From assembly GCA_022592435.1 (NCBI GenBank), contig JABYQS010000068.1, positions 62,001 through 126,000 of the forward strand: 64,000 nucleotides of DNA, in the 5' to 3' direction. The position numbers were made by a program, and so were the translations under genes. The notes beneath the pieces were generated by a model. The model made no database searches. It had not been told where the DNA came from and worked only from the letters and a program-made list of their open reading frames with translations. Source of the stretch: Cerioporus squamosus. Taxonomy: Eukaryota; Basidiomycota; Agaricomycetes; Polyporales; Polyporaceae. Each line of letters opens with the position of its first letter. Position 1 is the first letter of the stretch. Below, piece by piece: positions 22,977 through 33,199 of this stretch.

Positions 22977-23090
22977 GGGACGCTCTAACCGACAGAAACT
23001 CAGTCTCCCAGCTCATATCACTCGCTTCTACCTCGTTCCTTCGCTGCTCCCCTCTCTGCTTCCTAGTCACACGCTCTTCGGCTGTTTTCC

Positions 23091-23999
23091 ATGTCACCCA
23101 CACCCACTCCGGATCCAAACACGCAGGCTTCCGCGGCAACGGCCACCACGGCTTCGTCCACAGCCAACCCCGTTTCGCCGTCGGCTACTACAGCTACGGT
23201 ACGCACGGGATCAAGCCGTTTGCACGACATCCAGTTCCTCAAGAACGATGGGTCAAATTTTTCGACATGGAAGTTCCGGATTTCCCGCGTCCTCATGACG
23301 CGCGGACTATGGAACATCGTCTCAGGAACAGAGAACGCCCCCGACGAATCTGTCGATCCCGTCGGCTACTCCGATTGGCTCAGTCGAGACGCGGACACCG
23401 TGACCCAAATTACGCTCACGCTCGAGGACGAGCCGCTCAACGGCGTGATGCACCTGGCGTCGGCGAAGGACGTGTGGGACAAGCTGCTGGCTGGTGACAT
23501 ACGAGGGAAAGGGTAAGCAGACGGTTGCTTCATTGATTGGTGAGCTCTTCCGCGAGACGCTCTCCGATGAGTCCCCGCTCCGTCCCCAGTTGGATGCGAT
23601 GCTACACAAGAAGCACCTCCTCTCCTCCCTTGGGCAGAACCTCGACGATTCGCTTGTCGCGATCGCGATGGTGATCTCGCTCCCCCTTCCTACGCGACTC
23701 TACGCGCGATCCTCATGTCCTCTGACACGACGCTCACGACCGATAAGGTTGTAGCGTCCGTCGTCGAGCATGAGAAGATGCTTCACAACCAGGAGAAGCA
23801 CGCCGCTCTCTTGGCGCGGACGTCCTTCAAGCCCAGTTCCAAGTCGGAGTCGAAGGGCGACAAGAAGCACTCGAAGGACAAGCCGAAGTGCGCTCATTGC
23901 AAGAAGCTCGGCCACAAGAAGGACGAGTGTCGCAAGCTCAAGGCCGAGCTGGAGGCAAAGCAGAAGAACGACGCGGGAACGCGAACAAGTCCGGCGACT
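23091..23999 (+). pseudogene. Copia gag-like region with zinc knuckle, frameshifted
   Basis: Capsid/nucleocapsid region. Starts MSPTPTPDPNTQASAATATT, continues with HDIQFLKNDGSNFSTWKFRI, typical of copia gag (UBN2/DUF4219-like), and ends with the knuckle CAHCKKLGHKKDEC (C-x2-C-x4-H-x4-C). The frame changes near 23495, again at a run of five C at 23682-23686, and near 23975 at GGG where it passes into pol. The second and third shifts each fit loss of one base in a homopolymer. Codon texture is otherwise intact. Confidence 0.85.
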
Positions 24000-26900
24000 T
24001 GAACGCGAAGGTCGCGAACATCCGCCCGGAACCGGTCCTGCGGATCTTCGTTGCAGACGCCATCCAGGCGAACCAGGACCGCCTCCTCTCGCGCTGGATT
24101 GTCGACTCCGGTGCGTCGGCACACATGTCCTCGCAACGCAGCAAGTTCTCGACCTACCGCGAGCTCCCGGAGCCGAAGCGCGTCTGGTTAGGAGACGACC
24201 GCTACATCCTGGCGGTCGGCTCGGGCTCCATGTACCTCGACCTCGACGATAGCGACACCCCCGTCCTTGTCTCCCGCGTCTTCCATGTCCCCGAACTCCA
24301 CGGCAATCTCCTGTCCGTCTCTCGGCTCGCGACCAGCGGATACACCATCAAGTTCGTCGAGAACGGCTGCCGCATCGTCAGCGACAGCGACGACTCCATC
24401 GTCGGCACGGCATCCCTCCAGGACGGCCTCTACATCCTCAAGGGGACCGCTGCAAGCCCCGAGCATGCCCATGTCGCATCGCTCGAGCCTGGCTCGCTCA
24501 CCGACTTGTACGACCCTGGTCCGACACCGGAGGTCCTGACAGCATTCGTCGCAAACGAGTCGAAGGCCACGGTCGACGCTTGGCACAGCCGTCTCGCTCA
24601 CCTGAGCGTAGACGCAGTCCTCCGCATGGTGCGGAAGGGGATGGTGGAAGGCATGTCGATTATCGGCGAGTCGAAGCCTCCCAAGAAGCCCTGCGGGACG
24701 TGCCTTGCGGGGAAGCAGACTCGCGACCCCATCCCAAAGGTCTCGAGCTCGTCCGCCCCTCGCCCGAACTATCGTATCAGTTCGGATCTCATGGAGTCCC
24801 CCACACGATCTCCCTTCGGGGAGAAGTACCTCGACACCTACATCGATCAACACTCCCGCAACATCACCGTCTATCCTCTCAAGGCCAAGTCGGATCAGCC
24901 AGCAACGCTCGACGCGCACATCAACCGTGTCGAAGTCCTGGTCGGTCAACCTGTCAACATCCTGCGGTCGGACGGCGGCGGAGAGTACGACAACAAGGAG
25001 GTGGTCGAGATCTGCAAGCGGCGGGGCATCCATCACGAGATGACCAACCCTGACACCCCTCAGGAGAACGGGATCGCGGAGCGGGCGAACAGGACGATCC
25101 AGGAGATGGCTACATGCATGCTCGAGGAGTCGGGGCTGCCGAAGACATACTGGGCCGAGGCATCGAAGTACTCCGCGCACATCCTCAACCGGACACCGAC
25201 TCGGGCACTCGACGGCGACATCACTCCACACGAGGCCTACACCGGCATCAAGCCCTCGGTCGCGCACATCCGTCCTTTCGGTTGCAAGGCCTACGTTCAC
25301 ATCCCTGACAAGAAGCGCTCCAAGTTCGACGCCAAGTCGATCGAGTGCGTCCTCCTGGGGTACTGCGAGCAGAAGCGGGCGTACCGACTCCTGCATCGTC
25401 CTACGGGCAGGATCATCGAGTCGCGGGACGTTGTTTTCGATGAGGGCAACCCGGACAGCGTGCCAACCCGGATCGTCGTCAACACGGAGCCGGTCTTCCC
25501 TTCGGAGATCAGTGGAACTGATCGGGCTGCACCACAAGTCGCCCAGGTCGAGCTCCCCGACGTGCCATCCAGCCCTGCGCCACGTCCTCGCCGTGTCACG
25601 GTCGAGGAAGTGCCTGACGAAGGTGATGCTCCGGTACCGCAACCGGATGTCGTCAAGGACGAGGAGGATGCCCCGGCTGTCCCTCCTCCTGCCGCTGCTG
25701 CGCACGACGAGCCCGAGCGCCGTCGTGTCCCATCCTCTCGCATCCCAAGTCCGTATCCCCAGCCGATTCCAGCTCCAGAGGTGCGTCGCTCGACGCGCGC
25801 GACCCGCGGTCGCAAGCCTGACAGGTACACGGTGTCCTCGTACGACCGTCCTCGCAAGGCACCTGCTGTCGCTGGAGGGGAGGATGAGCCGGCTGTGGAC
25901 CCTCTCGACGACCCTGGAGTGGGCGACGAGCACGCTCATCGTGCGTCAACGCTCAGCGACGAGCCGAAGACATATGCAGAGGCCATGTCCCGTCCTGACG
26001 CTGAACAGTGGAAGGCGGCGTGTGCTGAAGAGCTGCTCTCGTTTGCCAAAGCGGAGCTCTATGACGAGGTCGAGCGGCCTCGGAACCGCAAGGTCGTCGA
26101 CTGCAAGTGGGTCTTCAAGATCAAGCGCGGTCCTGACGGCGAGATCCTCAAGTACAAGGCCCGGCTGGTCGCCAAAGGCTTCACCCAGGTCGAAGGCGTC
26201 GACTACTCGGAGACCTTCGCCCCCGTCACCAAGTTCTCGAGCATCCGACTTCTCCTCGCCCTCGCTGCCAAGTACGACCTGGAGATCCACCAGATGGACG
26301 TCAAGTCGGCGTTCCTCAACGGTGATCTCGAGGAGGAGATCTACATGGAGTGCCCTCCTGGTTTCCGCAAGGACAAGATGACCGTCTGGAAGCTCTGGAA
26401 GTCGCTCTATGGGTTGAAGCAGGCCAGCCGCGAGTGGTACAAGAAGCTGCGGGAGCTCTTCGAGGACCTTGGATACACTCGAAGCAACGCCGACCATGGC
26501 GTCTTCTTCAAGCGGGACGAGAACGGCGAGCTCACGATCGTCGCGGTCTACGTCGACGATATGCTCCTCTTTGCCAAGGACGAGGCGACTGTGGAACGCA
26601 TCAAGGACGAGCTCGGGGTCCCTTATGAGATGAAGGACCTCGGTCGAGCGCACTGGATTCTCGGCATGGAGATCCTGCGCGATCGAGCTCGACGGACGAT
26701 CACCCTCTCCCAGCGCAAGTATATCGAGGACATCCTCGCCACCCACGGCATGGCCGACTGTCGCCCAGTCTCGACACCTATGGCTGCCAACCAAAAGCTT
26801 ATCAAGCTCGACGCCCCCGAAGTCGACGAGAAAGCGTATCAGAGCGCTTTGGGTTCCCTCATGTACGTCATGCTCGGAACTCGCCCTGACCTCGCGTTTT

Positions 26901-27521
26901 CAGTGGGCGCATTGAGCAAGCACGCTGCTTGCCCTGGCAAGGAGCACTGGACCGCTCTCATGCGTGTCTACAGGTACCTGCGTGGGACGACTGACCGCGC
27001 GCTCGTGTTCAATGGCAGTTCTTCCTGTCCTGAGAATGGAGCGCTGCTGGGCTTCGTCGATGCGGACTGGGCCGGCGACGTCAATGATCGTCGCTCGGTC
27101 TCAGGGTACGTCTTCCTTCTCTCGAATGCAGCCTGTCAGCTGGCAGTCGAAGAAGCAGACGTCGGTGGCTCAGTCGAGCACCGAAGCCGAGTATGTTGCC
27201 ATGGCTTCTGCAACCAAGGAGGCCCTCTGGATTCGGACCTTCCTGTCCGAGATCTTCGGCTCGACTCACAATGCTCCTGGTGGCCCCGGCACTCTGCTGC
27301 TTGTCGACAACCAGTCTGCGATGGCCCTCGCGAAGAACTCGACGTTCCACGATCGGACGAAGCACATCGCTGTTCGTCATCATTTCATCCGAGATGAGAT
27401 TGAGGAGCAGCGGATTCGTGCCGAGTATGTGCCGACGGCCGACCAGGTCGCGGATGTTCTCACCAAGGCACTCGCGAGGGAGAAGCACGAGGGTTTCTCT
27501 CATGACATGGGCCTTTCTTAG
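24000..27521 (+). pseudogene. Copia pol polyprotein (PR-INT-RT-RH), one internal frameshift
   Basis: Domain order is copia type. Protease: WIVDSGASAHMSS (about 24100). Pre-integrase region: WHSRLAHLSVDAVLRM and CGTCLAGKQTRD. Integrase core: ILRSDGGGEYDNKEV and PQENGIAERANRTIQEM. Reverse transcriptase: DCKWVFKIKRGPDGEI, HQMDVKSAFLNGDLEEEIYM and the catalytic YVDDML. RNase H: STEAEYVAMASATKEALWIR and the end VADVLTKALAREKH. One base too many near 27133 shifts the frame just before RNase H; without it the frame stops at 27397. All catalytic motifs are present. Confidence 0.93.
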
Positions 27522-27620
27522 TTCGTATTTCTTTTGTGTTCTTGATTACACGTTCGCTTTTCTGTTCGTCTTCAAGTTCTCTCGCTTACATTAGTAGTAC
27601 GATGCTCCGCTGAGTGGGCG

Positions 27621-27920
27621 TGTTGAAAGTAGAGTAGAGAGTCATCGGACATCGACTTACTGTAGACGTTCATTAGCCCTAGCTTAGCTTACATAATCGC
27701 GTACCGTACACCTTGGACGTTTTTCGCTACACTCTCCTCAGCTGTTCACTCTACCGCGTGCACAGACTGAGGTGAGATTCCCTGTTACACTTATATCCTA
27801 GAGACATGTACTAACTTGATAGTAGTTCCTCGTCTTCTAGGTAATATACGAGCTGTTCACTCTACCGCGTGCACAGACTGAGTTCCTCGTCTTCTAGACG
27901 CTGCCGCACTACTCACAACA
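27621..27920 (+). repeat. 3' LTR of the copia element
   Basis: 300 bp, same ends as the 5' LTR, three substitutions between them. The sequence just upstream (TGAGTGGGCG) is only weakly purine-rich as a polypurine tract. Confidence 0.95.
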
Positions 27921-27925
27921 CCTAC
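27921..27925. repeat. Target-site duplication (right) of the copia element
   Basis: CCTAC directly after the 3' LTR, identical to 22656-22660. Confidence 0.9.
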
Positions 27926-29442
27926 GCCTTGTACAACAACATAATCAGTACCGATTTAGGTGACGTGACGTCAGTGGTTGGCATTGAACGCAAACCTAAG
28001 GGCGAGTGCGGCACTGATGCTGTCTGTCTCGAGGCATCCAAATGGCGGGAAGTTCACTCCAGACAAGTGATAGCCATATACAATCTGTATCATTGTCCAA
28101 TCTGCATCTGTTCACTCGTTACGAACTTTGATCCACTCACTAGGTTAGCACCCACTGGCACCAGAGACAAAGCAAGGACTATGAATCCGATTGGCTTGCT
28201 CCTGCTCAAGACAAATGCACGGAGGGCGGAGAAGACTCATTGAAAGTGTCAGGCAAGTACTCCTGCGGACTGGAAGCGTGACTCACCTGCTCCGGGAACG
28301 AACTGCAGTATGGACATTACATACACCGTCAGAGAGAACGAGGAACAACTGCGGACATCAATAGTCATCCTGCACTGCTTCAATCTATGCAAGGCTACCA
28401 AGCCGCACCAACCTCTGATTCCAGTCAGACTTTGCCATGGCACGGAAGGCTGATACTACATACCTTATCCGAAGGGAAAGATGCAAACTCAACCAAAGTC
28501 ATCACATAGACCGTCATAGAGATCCATTTGTTCGCGAAGAACAAAAGTGACGCTCCGGTCCACTTGGTGTTCCAGAAGCACGCCGCATCTCAATCAAACG
28601 TGATGAAGGCGTCGAAGATGAAGACAACTATGGCGAGAGAAAGCGATAAGTCGGAAAGCATGTCGTTGGGGCGCTCGAAATGGAATAAGTAAACGCACCC
28701 GCGGCCGCCACATTGCAGTAGATGGTGGTATAGCTGGACGGCAGCATGAGCAAGCGCTGTCCGTGACGAGCTGACCTGGCACTATGCAACGTACAGGCTG
28801 TCGACTAACTCGATTGTGGCAGCAGCAGCGGCATCTGCGTCGGAAGTCATGTTTAAGTCGAAGGAGGAGACCCTCACGGTACCGAGGGGGTGAGGGGTAT
28901 TGCGATGCCATCCAATGGCACAACCAGCCCTTATATCGTGTACGACTGTATGGTCAGCATGGAGGATGGCGACCATCTTCTTGATGCATCCAACCCGATC
29001 GCATCGTGTCGGATAGAAGCGTCGTGCGAGCACAAGGCGGTCCTGTTTGCGAACACTCGCCATGCTCGGACTCAGACTGAACTATGTTGTGAGGCCTGAA
29101 TAAGGGTTGCAGCCAATCATGCAGTCGCAGATGAACCAATCTGAAGATGGTTTGAATGGTCAGCCATGGCCGATGTCCAGAAGGCGAACATGAACACCAG
29201 CTCACCTCAAGTTTGCGCCCATGTACGATGCACAGGCGACCGAAGCAAAGACTGGCGCGAGCGCGAGGCAGTCAGCACCTCAATGAGCAAGCATCTCACA
29301 TCCCGAACTTTGAACCTGATAACATCGGCATAACTAGGTGCATCAGAACAACTGGTTGTCTGCTGAACTGAGGATCTAGTACAACCATTGGTACGACCAG
29401 TGGGCGGATCGTGAGACAGAGAGCAACTGACCTTCGAGAGGC

Positions 29443-30047
29443 TAGTGACTTGCAAGTCCCGGCCTCAGGACGTGAGGCCGTGAGGCCGAGCACTCGTACA
29501 GGCCGGGACGGGACGGGCCTTGGAGGGGGCTTGTGACGGCCTGAGGGCTCGGCTCAAGCACATATGAAGCCTGAGCCGAGCCGTCAGGCCGGGGCTTGGA
29601 TGCCCTGCTCATCCATGTACTACAGGCCCGGGTTGAGCTGTCAAGGTGCGTCAGATCTGGTACAGTACGAAGTGTTCAACAGCTCACTAACCATATGACA
29701 CTGTTCCATGGCTTCTAGCCGCTTTCAGTGAGTAGGCTAACTGCATTACTGACTAATGCACACATATATGACGCCGCAAATTCTCCGACAGCCCTCCTGC
29801 ATGGTCATTTGTTCTAGTGAACTTCAAATAACCCGTAAGAACTCGAATAGAGCCATATAAAGCCCTCAAATTCGCGCAATCTCAGTCGACTCCTCAGTCA
29901 ATAGAAGCCGCGGCTGAGGCCGGGCCAAGCCCCGGGCTTGGCCTGAGCCGTCCTGGGGGCCCGGCCTGAGGTTCGACCAAGCCCCGGCCGTCTGAAGCCG
30001 GGCCAAAGCCCCGGGCTTCAGGCCGAGCCGGGACTTGCAAGTCACTA
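29443..30047. mobile_element. Non-autonomous hAT-like element (MITE), 605 bp
   Basis: Perfect 20-bp terminal inverted repeats TAGTGACTTGCAAGTCCCGG at 29443-29462 and its reverse complement at 30028-30047. Flanked by an identical 8-bp target duplication CGAGAGGC (29435-29442 and 30048-30055). An 8-bp duplication and ends beginning TAGTG are hallmarks of hAT transposons. The interior has GC-rich subterminal repeats built from CCCGGGCTT/AAGCCCGGG and an AT-rich centre, with no transposase. It sits inside copy A of the segmental duplication; the matching place in copy B (near 36180) lacks it. Confidence 0.9.
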
Positions 30048-30719
30048 CGAGAGGCTGCCAAACCAGTGTGCGACTGGGCACCAACACTACGAGTACTGAC
30101 AGCGTCGTACAAGGATACCGCGAACGACTGCTGGCCGCAACTGCGGACCAGCCGTGGCAATTACCGGGATCAGTTTGGGAAAGGGGAGTCTTTCCCACTG
30201 TAGAAACGCAAGCGCCGTGATAATCCTCGTGGCGCTTACGTTGCCTATTTCGCTCAACAGAGCTCATCTGAAGCAGTTTGAAGCCTTCACACCCTTGGTC
30301 TTCGTGGTCTGCACAGGAGAACATGATGCTCAAAAAATATCTGTATATACATTGAGAGTGTAGCAGGATGGTTTGAGTGACTAGCCAACGATGCGATAGC
30401 GATACAGCAGCAGGAGGGGAGGTAACGAGACAACGATAGATGCCGAGAACATGCGAGCGAGGGTCATGCTAGATAATCATACAGTACAACAGTCAAGCAG
30501 CAAGCAGCAGGAAAACAATTGAGAGCAACTATGTTCGCGGTGAGAGAGCCAATCAAGATGTCAGCGGGATGGTAGGTATACAAGAAGCAGCAATGCAACG
30601 ACAGCGGATGCTCGACAAAGACAAACCAACGCAGCACAAAAGCAAGGCGGAGAACAGAACTACGGAGGAACAGTCGTTAGCAGGCAGGTTACGGTAATCA
30701 AGAGCGGACACACACGAAC

Positions 30720-32892
30720 CTAGATAGCACTCTTGCACTGCGGACACTCGAACGCAGGGCCCTCCAACAGGACCTGCATCTCCAGGAACTGGCGCCACCG
30801 CCGCTCCCAGTACGGCGCATGCACGGACGCGAGGAGGTCGAACCCCTCCAAACCCTCGATCAGCTGCTCTATCATAGTGCGCTCGGCGGCCTGGGAGACC
30901 TCCGCAGAGGGCGACGCGTCCTCCTGAGACTGCAGCAGGCAGCGGAAGGCCTCGGTCGCCTCTGGGGGGCCGGAGTGCTCGATGGCGGCGTAGACGAAGC
31001 GGCGCGCGAGGACGACGTCCGCGACGTTCCCGATGGCCCAGCCGTCTGGCGCGCCCGAGCAGCGCACGATGGGCGACTGCGCGACCGCGAGGAGGCTCGG
31101 GGGCAGGTGCGCGACGATCATCGTCGAGTGGCCGAACATCTCGAGCGCGTGGTAGATGTCGAGCTGCGTCAGGCGTGCGTGCTGAGACTGCTGGTCAACA
31201 CATCAGCGAGGGTGGAGCGCGGACGTTACCTTGTCTGCGGACGCGGAGTCCTCTGCGGACTCTTGCTCAGAAAAATACGCGAAGGTGCAGTAGGGGATCT
31301 CACTGTATGGGTCGACTGCGAGGAGGCGGAGGCCGCGCGTTGAGGGCGGGGAGTCGGTGTCGATGTGGCCCATCGTTTGAAGGCAGGAGGCGTGGTACCA
31401 CTTGCGGCACCCGAGGCGGGGACAGAAGTGCATGAGCGCGTCCTTTTCAGAGGAGAGGCTGAAGCTGGGGGCGTGTCAGCAACAGCGTACGCAAGGATGG
31501 GAGCGCACTCACGTCGAGCTGAAGCTAGCAGAGGGCGACATCCGTAACTGAGGGTAGGGGTTGTACGCGACTTGGCACCGACACGTGTCTTCGCCGAGTG
31601 GTGGCTGCAGGCACGGATATTCAGCCTACACTCGAGGAAGCGTCGCGAGACGGGAAAGTACCTTGACCAGCTTCCGCCGGAGCTGGAGAGTCGATCGCAT
31701 GAAAAAATCGGTCGGCTGAAGTGGGAGCGGATCCAGCACGGACTCGTCGTACTCGTGGACGTAGGTGACGCCTGCGTAGGAAATATGTCAGTGACGAAGT
31801 ACGCTCATGGGTCTCCACGTCGCCTGCCTAGCGCCGACCTTTGAGTGCGCACAGCCCGAAGCATTGTTCCCCAGGAACAGCGAAGCCAACGGGCGGAGCT
31901 CTTTCTCCACGACATGCTCCTGAGGTCCTGTTCCGCACCTTGGACTACGAACCATCTATGTCATACCATTGCTGCTGGTAGACTGATACATCTGTGCTCC
32001 AACCCGGCCGAGGGCGGTCGCGTGCAACCGTTCCCGGCATCCCAGGCAGTCCGACTCACGGCGTGCATCCCCAGAGACCGGCGCTCTCGACACGAGAGTC
32101 CACGAACAAAAGCTGCTCGCAGGCCAGTTGAAGACACTGAGCACTGTGGATGCCTGCCGTGATCGACGGACTGCCTCGGACGCAGGGAAGAAGCTGACCG
32201 TGAGACGCGACTTACCTTGTAGCGTGCGAGGAGAGAGGTAGTCATAGTAGTCGGAGAAGATGCGTTCGTATGGTGAGCGCGTCGACGTGTCACTAGATTG
32301 GGCCATCAGTATGCCCGAGGTCCCACAGTCACAGATTGAGGGAACTTACAACGACTTGATATGCTCTGCGACGTCGTTTCGCGAGTAGAACCAGCGAACT
32401 TTGATGAGCATTTTGGACCGGTCGGCGGTTGTGCGGATTTGGCTGATGCGGCCTACCCAGACATCGGGACCGCCGTCACACTTCGAGTTGAGCAAGACCC
32501 TGTGAGTTCCGCGTCAGTAAGAGTCGCAGCAGCACGGTGTCGCGCAACATACTCATCCCCGCGTCGGAATCGCGTCTTCTTCCAGTAGAAACCATCTGCA
32601 TCAGGCGTCGGTGTGGCTCCCAATCCCATTCCGAGCTGATTGAGGGGCTCACCGGGCACTTCGGTATCGTACACCGCGAGGTCAACTGCAACATGAACGA
32701 GTCAGCTACCAGCGTGGGCGCAGTTGCGAACATACTGGTGAAGGAGTTCCAAACGCAAGGCATGGCGCCGAATTCCGCAGCTACGACCTCCACTTCCTTA
32801 TTGTCAGACTTGCGAGCAGATTTCTTGCTCTTCAAGGTGAGCAACGGTCGACTACGCCTGCGTCGACTCTGACCACTAGTAGTAGTACTCAT
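30720..32892 (-). CDS. BAH-domain protein with a PHD-like cysteine motif
   Basis: Probable nuclear chromatin reader. Start at 32892 gives MSTTTSGQSRRRRSRPLLTL, a basic leader followed by KKSARKSDNKEVEVVAAEFG. The BAH domain runs through FYWKKTRFRRGDEY, DVWVGRIRQIRTT, SKMLIKVRWFYSRNDV and, after further introns, YERIFSDYYDYLSPRTLQG. A cysteine/histidine cluster follows (EYPCLQPPLGEDTCRCQ; MHFCPRLGCRKWYHASCLQT), which resembles part of a PHD finger, with a last CPQC pair only at the very C-terminus (FECPQCKSAI). In between lies a helical region (IVAHLPPSLLAVAQSP; TMIEQLIEGLEGFDLLA). About seven short introns. Histone target unknown. Confidence 0.8.
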
Positions 32893-33199
32893 GATAGGCA
32901 GACGTGAAGATAGTCGGCCAGAAATCGACGTTCAACAGAACAACATCCATACAAGTTCGCGCGAACGACGATAGATAAGGGCGGGACAAGGTGTGCTGCG
33001 GCAGTACGGCACCTGCAGCAGGCCTCTGCAGGCGTGGTGGACGCGCGAACTAAGCTCGAATCGCGCTACGCTCCTACATAGTGGGATACAAATACGGACA
33101 AATACCGCAGCCACAACGAATCTGCTGCTGCTGCTGCTCCTCCTCCCAGTCTCCTCCTCCCTCCAGTGTCCAGGTCCTTCGTCGTCATCTCCACCAGCT
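32893..33199. promoter_or_regulatory. Shared divergent promoter region, BAH protein / nucleoporin
   Basis: 307 bp between divergent start codons. A CTG/CTC pyrimidine-rich tract (about 33120-33172) lies just upstream of the nucleoporin ATG; no TATA box seen. Confidence 0.45.

Larger units (their letters stand above)
22661..27920 (+). mobile_element. Ty1/copia LTR retrotransposon, full length
   Basis: 5,260-bp element with two 300-bp LTRs, a primer-binding site, gag and pol in copia order (protease, integrase, reverse transcriptase, RNase H), and a 5-bp target duplication CCTAC. The LTRs differ at three positions, indicating a recent insertion. Four apparent single-base frameshifts interrupt gag-pol, so the copy as read is not autonomous unless these are sequence errors. 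It lies inside the distal half of a DUF6533 gene, in opposite orientation to it. Confidence 0.96.
21828..28850 (-). pseudogene. DUF6533 membrane protein, copy A, broken by a stop and a copia insertion
   Basis: Decayed paralog of the gene at 36773-38540. It starts at 28850 with MTSDADAAAAATIELVDSLY. An apparent TAG at 28782-28784 is probably spliced out, because a GT donor inside it gives VAY-YTTIYCNVAAA in phase. The real lesion is TGA at 28590-28592 in the motif that reads TFDRDVACFW in copy B (CGA to TGA). The frame is then interrupted by the 5.3-kb copia element between 22661 and 27920. The distal half resumes as MSRVPLIAADILLIYITWTK and ends at 21828 after a serine-rich tail. Family: DUF6533, multi-span membrane proteins expanded in Agaricomycetes, function unknown. 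Confidence 0.85.
21660..30260 (-). repeat. Inverted segmental duplication, copy A (with two transposon insertions)
   Basis: Read on the minus strand, this segment matches 36030-38690 on the plus strand over about 2.7 kb once the copia element (22661-27920) and the MITE (29443-30047) are removed. Homology covers a transposase-like HTH relic, the DUF6533 promoter and gene, and about 150 bp downstream. Both ends are estimated by eye; the HTH end is weak. Confidence 0.8.

Noticed and set aside
23971..23980. Programmed ribosomal frameshift between gag and pol of the copia element
   Set aside because: No slippery heptamer or downstream structure is evident. The shift fits loss of one G in a run, like the other lesions in the element.
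24188..25939. Long minus-strand open frame of 583 codons opposite copia pol
   Set aside because: Shadow of the GC-rich pol frame. It has arginine/aspartate/valine-rich composition and no family motif, while pol motifs are clear on the plus strand.
28782..28784. TAG in the first exon of DUF6533 copy A as an inactivating stop
   Set aside because: A GT donor inside this codon (TA|GTGCCA) joined to the next acceptor gives VAY-YTTIYCNVAAA in phase, parallel to copy B. The real stop is at 28590-28592.
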